A stretch of 11,184 nucleotides of DNA, taken from the NCBI GenBank assembly GCA_041749275.1, contig JBGTBQ010000273.1, positions 1 through 11,184 of the forward strand, read 5' to 3'. Source of the stretch: JBGTBQ01 sp041749275 (lineage in GTDB: Bacteria > Acidobacteriota > Blastocatellia > Pyrinomonadales > Pyrinomonadaceae). Positions 6,300 through 11,184 of this stretch are shown here, piece after piece. The stretch's first letter is position 1. Each line of letters starts with the position of its first letter. The translations under genes and the position numbers were made by a program. The notes below the pieces were generated by a model. The model saw only the letters and a list, made by a program, of their open reading frames with translations. It ran no database searches and had not been told where the DNA came from.

Positions 6300-7424
6300 A
6301 TGGAAACGAAACACGAACTCGAAGAGAAGACCGAGCGCGTGACGCGCTTCCTCGCGGAAGAGAATCTCGGCGGCGTGCTGCTTGGCGCCCAGCACAACTT
6401 CGCGTGGCTGACGTGCGGAGGCCGCAGCGGCATTGACCTCAGCCGCGAGCCGGGCGCGGGCGCGCTGCTGGTGCGCGCCGACGGGCGGCGATTCGTGCTG
6501 GCGAACAACATCGAGACGCAGCGCCTGCGCGAAGAAGAGTTGCCGGGGGGCGCGTGGGAGATGATTGAGTACGACTGGACGGAGGAGAAGGCCAACCCGT
6601 CGCTCCCGGTCGAGCGTGCGCTCTCATTGCTCAAAGACGGCGCGGCGCTCGGCTCCGACCTCCCCGTGGGCGGCGGTGCGCGCGTGGTGGAAGGCGCGTT
6701 CGCGCGCCTGCGCTATCAACTCACGGATTCCGAGATTGAACGACTCCGCGAGTTGGGCCGCGACGCGGGACAGTCCGTCGGCGCGTTCGCGCGCGGGCTT
6801 GAGCCGGGCCTTACGGAGCGCGAGGTCGCGCGGCGCGCATCGGACGCGGTCGCATCCGTCGGCGCGCACTCGGTCGTCACGCTCGTCGCCGCCGATGAGC
6901 GTCTCAAGCGCTTTCGTCATCCGGTTCCGACCGAGTTGCGCTGGGAAAATGTTTTGATGATCGTGGTCTGCGCGCGGCGCGGTGGCCTCATCGTCTCGTT
7001 GACGCGCATCGTCACAGCCGGCTCCGTGCCGGACGAGTTGCGCCGGCGGACGCTCGGCGCGGCGCGCGTGAACGCGGAACTGTACGACGCCACAAGACCG
7101 GGCGTCGCGGGGCGCGAGTTGTTCGATGTAGCGGTGCGCGCCTACGCCGCCGAGGGTTTCTCCGGCGAAGAGAAACTGCATCATCAGGGCGGCGCCACGG
7201 GCTACCGCACGCGCGATTGGGTGGCGCACCCGCGCAGCGAAGATACAGCGCAAACGCGACAGGCGTTCGCGTGGAACCCTTCGATCACGGGCACGAAGGT
7301 CGAGGAGACCTGCCTTGCCTTCGACGACCACGTGGAAGTGATAACGGCTTCGCCCGACTGGCCTTCGATCACGGTCGAGGTCGGAGAACGCGGCTACGTC
7401 CTGCCCGATGTGTTGCCGCTCTGA
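6300..7424 (+). CDS. M24 (aminopeptidase P/creatinase fold) protein lacking most metal ligands
   Basis: The 374-residue product has the two-part layout of this fold: an N-terminal creatinase-like domain (about 1-140) and a C-terminal pita-bread domain (about 145-374). Active M24 peptidases bind two metals through Asp, Asp, His, Glu, Glu. Aligning by eye, the segment LMIVVCARRGGLIVSLTR (219-236) has V222 and S233 where both Asp should be, and AWNPS (324-328) has N326 for the first Glu. H294 or H295 (HHQGGATG) and E335 or E336 (KVEET) remain. A metallopeptidase activity is therefore unlikely; a metal-free hydrolase like creatinase or a binding role is possible. ATG 6300 is preferred over GTG 6270, which lies inside the hairpin at 6264-6292. 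It sits between the LarA-like gene and exuT, suggesting a pathway-linked role that I cannot name. Confidence 0.75.
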   Translation: METKHELEEKTERVTRFLAEENLGGVLLGAQHNFAWLTCGGRSGIDLSREPGAGALLVRADGRRFVLANNIETQRLREEELPGGAWEMIEYDWTEEKANPSLPVERALSLLKDGAALGSDLPVGGGARVVEGAFARLRYQLTDSEIERLRELGRDAGQSVGAFARGLEPGLTEREVARRASDAVASVGAHSVVTLVAADERLKRFRHPVPTELRWENVLMIVVCARRGGLIVSLTRIVTAGSVPDELRRRTLGAARVNAELYDATRPGVAGRELFDVAVRAYAAEGFSGEEKLHHQGGATGYRTRDWVAHPRSEDTAQTRQAFAWNPSITGTKVEETCLAFDDHVEVITASPDWPSITVEVGERGYVLPDVLPL

Positions 7425-7435
7425 AAGACAGGTCG

Positions 7436-7500
7436 GAATCGCACGCGGTAGCGGGCGGGTGACGGCGACGATAAAGCCCGCCCGCTACCGCGTGCGATTC
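7436..7500. repeat. 24-bp perfect inverted repeat
   Basis: Arms 7436-7459 and 7477-7500 are exact reverse complements (starting GAATCGCACGCGG and ending CCGCGTGCGATTC), with a 17-base centre. The word GATAAAGCCCG occurs both in the centre (from 7470) and again right after the element (from 7502), resembling the AATAAAGCCC linker at 6258. It lies between the M24-like stop and exuT. As RNA it would form a very stable stem; no T-run follows, so it may be a REP/MITE-like element or act in mRNA processing. Confidence 0.8.
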
Positions 7501-7548
7501 TGATAAAGCCCGGCGACGACTGACCACCGAAAAGGAGAACAGCGCCAC

Positions 7549-9000
<1,452 letters not shown>

Positions 9001-9037
9001 CGTGCGGATGCGGATTGAGACAGGTATCGGAAAGTAG

Positions 9038-9200
9038 ATGAAGAGAGAAATGCGCGTTGGGATAAAAAGGAGAGCGCGGCTGCCGCGACGCACAGTCCAC
9101 GTTCTCCTCGTCGCGCTCGTGTGGCGCCAGCCGGCGTTCGCCTCGGCAGCGGGCGGGCAGGAGCTATCGGATTGATGAACGGCTGACGCTTGACGGGCGG
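9038..9200 (+). pseudogene. Remnant of a secreted protein gene (signal peptide then frameshift)
   Basis: ATG 9038 opens a 45-codon frame ending at TGA 9173. It encodes a basic start (KREMRVGIKRRARLPRR), a hydrophobic core (VLLVALV) and an AFASA-type cleavage site, so it looks like a Sec signal peptide. Shifting by one base near 9162, the DNA then reads SYRIDERLTLDGR (9162-9200), which resembles the start of secreted proteins with a family 9 carbohydrate-binding-like domain (IDGxLDE type, often with DUF5916). After that no similarity is seen. A stretch at 9198-9228 with CGGGCTA and GCCGCTCGCGCGGC matches the right end of the palindrome at 404-433, suggesting that a repeat or deletion cut the gene. 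The remaining bases to 9270 hold nothing recognisable. A short genuine secreted peptide is the alternative. Confidence 0.4.
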
Positions 9201-9270
9201 GCTACCTCCTCGCCGCCGCTCGCGCGGCTGAAGAATAATTGCCGCACCCCGACCGCCGGCGACTTTTTAA

Positions 9271-10278
9271 ATGCAGACAGTCAAGCGACGCGAATTCTTA
9301 CAACTTACACCGGGCCGGCGCGCGTTGTCCGCGGGCTACTGGCTCCACGTCAGCCGCTCGGCGATGGCCTGCCGTTTCGAGGTGACGATGCCCGCGCGGG
9401 AGCGCGCCGGGGTCGAGGCCGCGCGCGAGGCGCTGGACGAAGTTGACCGGCTCGAACAGCAGTTGACGGTCTACAGAGAAAGCAGCGAGGTGAGTTTCGT
9501 CAACCGCCACGCCGCCGACGGGCCGGTGCCGGTCGAGTCGTCGCTCTTTGAGTTGCTGCGGCTGTGCGTTGAACTCCAACGCGAAACCGGGGGCGCGTTC
9601 GATGTGACTTCCGGCCCTTTGAGCCGCTGCTGGGGTTTTATGAAAAGGGAGGGGCGCGTGCCCGATGCGCGCGAGATCGAGGAGGCGCGGGCGTGTGTCG
9701 GAAATGAGCAGTTGATACTCGATGCCGAGACGCTGACGGTTCGCTTCGCGCGCGCGGGCGTCGAAATAAACTTCGGCAGCATCGGCAAAGGTTACGCGCT
9801 CGATTGCGTCGCGGCGAACGTGCGGCGCGGCGTCCGCTCCGCCCTCCTGAGCGCGGGCTACAGCAGTCTGCGCGCCGTCGGGGGCGGCGATGCGGGGCAG
9901 AGGGGTTGGCTGGTCGGCGTGCGCCACCCGCGCGACAAGGAGAGACGCTTGGCGCTGCTCAGGCTGCGCGACTCGGCGATGTCAACCAGCGGGAGCGAGG
10001 AGCAGTTCTTCGAGCACGAGGGCCGGCGCTACGGCCACGTCATAGACCCGCGTACCGGCTATCCGTCGGAAGGAGTTTCCGGCGTCACGGTCATCGCGCA
10101 ATCGGCGGCCCATTCGGATGCGCTCGCCACGGCCTTCTTCGTCGGCGGGCGCGGGCTGGCCGAAGAGTATTGCGCGCGTCATCCGGGCGTCGTGGCCGTC
10201 ATGCTCGAAAGCGGAGCGGAGCGGGCGGTCGTCATCGGCGGCAACGAAAATTGTGAGGTGGAGTTGATTGATGAGTAA
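9271..10278 (+). CDS. apbE: FAD:protein FMN transferase (ApbE family)
   Basis: The 335-residue enzyme would attach FMN from FAD covalently to Ser/Thr of flavoprotein targets, using Mg2+. Family blocks are GGAFDVTSGPLSRCWGF (107-123), NFGSIGKGYALD (167-178), MSTSGSEEQFF (237-247), HVIDPRTGYP (256-265) and SAAHSDALATAFFVGG (278-293), with D283 as the expected metal ligand. The usual GG of the 'DLGGN' strand is replaced (SAGYSS, 194-199). The N-terminus MQTVKRREFLQL looks like the start of a Tat signal, but no hydrophobic core follows, so export is doubtful; the catalytic domain begins near Met32. There is no clear ribosome site before ATG 9271, and ATG 9364 is an alternative. Its 3' end overlaps the DoxX gene by 8 bp. 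No flavinylation target is visible in the window. Confidence 0.88.
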   Translation: MQTVKRREFLQLTPGRRALSAGYWLHVSRSAMACRFEVTMPARERAGVEAAREALDEVDRLEQQLTVYRESSEVSFVNRHAADGPVPVESSLFELLRLCVELQRETGGAFDVTSGPLSRCWGFMKREGRVPDAREIEEARACVGNEQLILDAETLTVRFARAGVEINFGSIGKGYALDCVAANVRRGVRSALLSAGYSSLRAVGGGDAGQRGWLVGVRHPRDKERRLALLRLRDSAMSTSGSEEQFFEHEGRRYGHVIDPRTGYPSEGVSGVTVIAQSAAHSDALATAFFVGGRGLAEEYCARHPGVVAVMLESGAERAVVIGGNENCEVELIDE

Positions 10279-10834
10279 TGGAACGGCGCACTCATATACT
10301 TCGGCGCAAGCGGTCGCGCTCGTCCTTTTACGGACGCTGATCGGCTGGCACTTTCTCTACGAAGGCTATTACAAGCTGATGCTCCCCGGCTGGGGGCCGG
10401 ACGGAAAGCCGCTCGGCGCATGGAGTTCCGCCGGGTATCTCAAGGCCGCGTCGGGGCCGCTCGCGCGTCTCTTCCAGCGTCTGGCTGACGCGGGCTGGAC
10501 GCCGTGGCTCGACGGCGCGGTGAAGATCGGGTTGTTGCTCATTGGCCTCTCGCTCATCCTCGGCCTGTTCACGCGGTTGGGTGCGTGGGGCGCGCTGCTT
10601 TTGCTGGCGACGTTCTACGTGCTGATGATCCCGTGGGCGGGCGTTCCGCAGCCGGGCAACGAAGGGACATATCTTATCGTCAACAAAACTTTGATCGAGG
10701 CCGCGGCGGTCGTTGTCCTGCTCGTCTTCAACACGGGGGCGATAGCGGGACTTGATTTACTGTTCGCGCGAAGGAAACGACGGCCTTCCAGCGCGGTCGG
10801 AACGGTCGGAACGGTCGGAACGCACGCCGCGTAG
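10271..10834 (+). CDS. DoxX-family integral membrane protein
   Basis: The 187-residue protein has four predicted membrane segments (about 12-31, 82-100, 104-121 and 138-157) and an early WHFLYEGYYK motif (26-35), typical of DoxX-like proteins; some relatives are subunits of quinone-linked oxidoreductases. A polar loop with GWGPDGKPLG lies between helices 1 and 2, and a basic ARRKRR tail marks the cytoplasmic end. ATG 10271 overlaps the apbE end by 8 bp and has GGTGGAG at 10257-10263, so translation is probably coupled; TTG 10268 is less likely. The last residues (AVGTVGTVGTHAA) come from a 9-bp tandem repeat, and the stop codon lies inside the first stem of the palindrome at 10825, so the tail is probably not functional. 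It may supply or accept electrons for a flavoprotein matured by ApbE; this is inference. Confidence 0.8.
   Translation: MSNGTAHSYTSAQAVALVLLRTLIGWHFLYEGYYKLMLPGWGPDGKPLGAWSSAGYLKAASGPLARLFQRLADAGWTPWLDGAVKIGLLLIGLSLILGLFTRLGAWGALLLLATFYVLMIPWAGVPQPGNEGTYLIVNKTLIEAAAVVVLLVFNTGAIAGLDLLFARRKRRPSSAVGTVGTVGTHAA
10795..10821 (+). repeat. Three perfect tandem copies of GGTCGGAAC
   Basis: The 9-bp unit occurs at 10795-10803, 10804-10812 and 10813-10821, in frame within the end of the DoxX gene, giving the VGT repeats of the tail. Because the unit is a multiple of three, copy-number change would not shift the frame. It abuts the composite palindrome. Confidence 0.9.
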
Positions 10835-11014
10835 CGGCGATTGAGTTTAGCCCGGCGTTTCAACGCCGGGAACCGGCGGCAACGAGTTCCCGCGTCGCGT
10901 CAGCGACGGTTGAATAGCCTGTTCATGCGTCGCTGACGCGACGCCGACCGCGCGCCGTGCGTTCTCCCCGGCGTTGAAACGCCGGGCTAAATTCATCCCG
11001 CCGCTACGCGGCGG
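10825..11014. repeat. Composite nested palindrome, copy 2 (190 bp)
   Basis: This has the same plan and length as 246-435. The stems are CGCCGC-GTA-GCGGCG (10825-10839), CCCGGCGTT-TC-AACGCCGGG (10851-10870), a 17-bp perfect central inverted repeat (10892-10908 with 10928-10944), CCCGGCGTT-GA-AACGCCGGG (10967-10986) and CCGCCGC-TAC-GCGGCGG (10998-11014). The linkers ATTGAGTTTAG and GCTAAATTCATC are again inverted counterparts. Between the copies the second stem differs (CCGTGCCC versus CCCGGCGTT) but pairing stays perfect. The element supplies the stop codon of the DoxX gene and separates it from the Tat-signal gene. Confidence 0.85.
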
Positions 11015-11072
11015 ATTTACACTCACGCTTCAAGCTTATTCGTTCGGGTGTTTTAAAAAGGAAGGATCGGAG

Positions 11073-11184
11073 ATGAATCTTACCGAAGAGCAGAAGACCG
11101 AGGGGCGGCGCAACTTTCTCAAGGCGATTGCCGGCGCTCCGGCGCTCGTCGCGCTGGGTGCGGCGGCGGCGGTGCGCGGCCCCG
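11073..11184 (+). CDS. 5' end of a Tat-exported protein, possibly Gfo/Idh/MocA oxidoreductase (partial)
   Basis: The first 37 codons are present and run off the right edge. The N-terminus has a clear twin-arginine signal, GRRNFLK (11-17), followed by a hydrophobic, Ala-rich core (AIAGAPALVALGAAAAV). The protein is therefore exported folded, usually with a bound cofactor. The start has AGGAAGGA at 11059-11066, seven bases before ATG 11073. From memory, this style of leader (MNLTEEQK..GRRNFLKAIAG) is seen on secreted Gfo/Idh/MocA-type sugar oxidoreductases of Acidobacteriota, but no catalytic domain is in view, so the family is a guess. It is separated from the apbE-DoxX pair by the 190-bp palindrome. 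Confidence 0.75.
   Translation, partial: MNLTEEQKTEGRRNFLKAIAGAPALVALGAAAAVRGP

Noticed and set aside
7436..7500. Classical Rho-independent terminator
   Set aside because: The stem is very strong but no T-run follows; the next bases are TGATAAAGCCC.
10268..10270. TTG 10268 as the DoxX start
   Set aside because: The adjacent ATG 10271 is stronger and has a well-spaced GGTGGAG.

Overview
The window is an 11.2 kb piece of a GC-rich bacterial chromosome. All recognisable genes are on the + strand, and the gaps between them are full of palindromic repeats. The protein styles (a eukaryote-like phosphoglucomutase, a UxaE-type epimerase, a Tat-dependent protein starting GRRNFLKAIAG) and the GC-rich palindromes suggest Acidobacteriota, most likely class Blastocatellia. 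This is inference from remembered family resemblance; the window has no rRNA or other marker gene.

Left and centre (about 1-9000) hold a hexuronate (galacturonate/glucuronate) utilisation region. After the 3' end of an unidentified gene come tagaturonate/fructuronate epimerase (uxaE), an SDR-type fructuronate reductase/D-mannonate oxidoreductase (uxuB), a small B-box-like zinc-finger protein, phosphoglucomutase (pgm), a LarA-family nickel-pincer racemase/epimerase homologue, an M24 'pita-bread' protein that has lost most metal ligands, and an ExuT-like MFS hexuronate transporter. Read together, ExuT imports the uronate, UxaE interconverts tagaturonate and fructuronate, and UxuB reduces fructuronate to D-mannonate. 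Uronate isomerase (UxaC) and mannonate dehydratase (UxuA) are not in the window. The LarA homologue may act on a 2-hydroxy sugar acid of this pathway; D-mannonate and D-gluconate are C2 epimers, so that interconversion is the most testable guess.

Right side (9001-11184): an apparent remnant of a secreted protein gene (signal peptide, then a frameshift) precedes an overlapping pair, apbE (FAD:protein FMN transferase) and a DoxX-family membrane protein. The window ends in the first 37 codons of a Tat-exported protein, possibly a Gfo/Idh/MocA-type oxidoreductase.

Intergenic DNA: two 190-bp composite palindromes (246-435 and 10825-11014) share one modular plan, and a half unit of the same plan lies at 6235-6292. 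Stem sequences differ between units while pairing is kept. Three other inverted-repeat elements occur: a 202-bp MITE-like element with 22-bp perfect termini (1791-1992), a 128-bp element with 23-bp perfect arms (4794-4921), and a 24-bp perfect inverted repeat (7436-7500). I saw no tRNA, rRNA, CRISPR array, transposase gene or classical T-tailed terminator.
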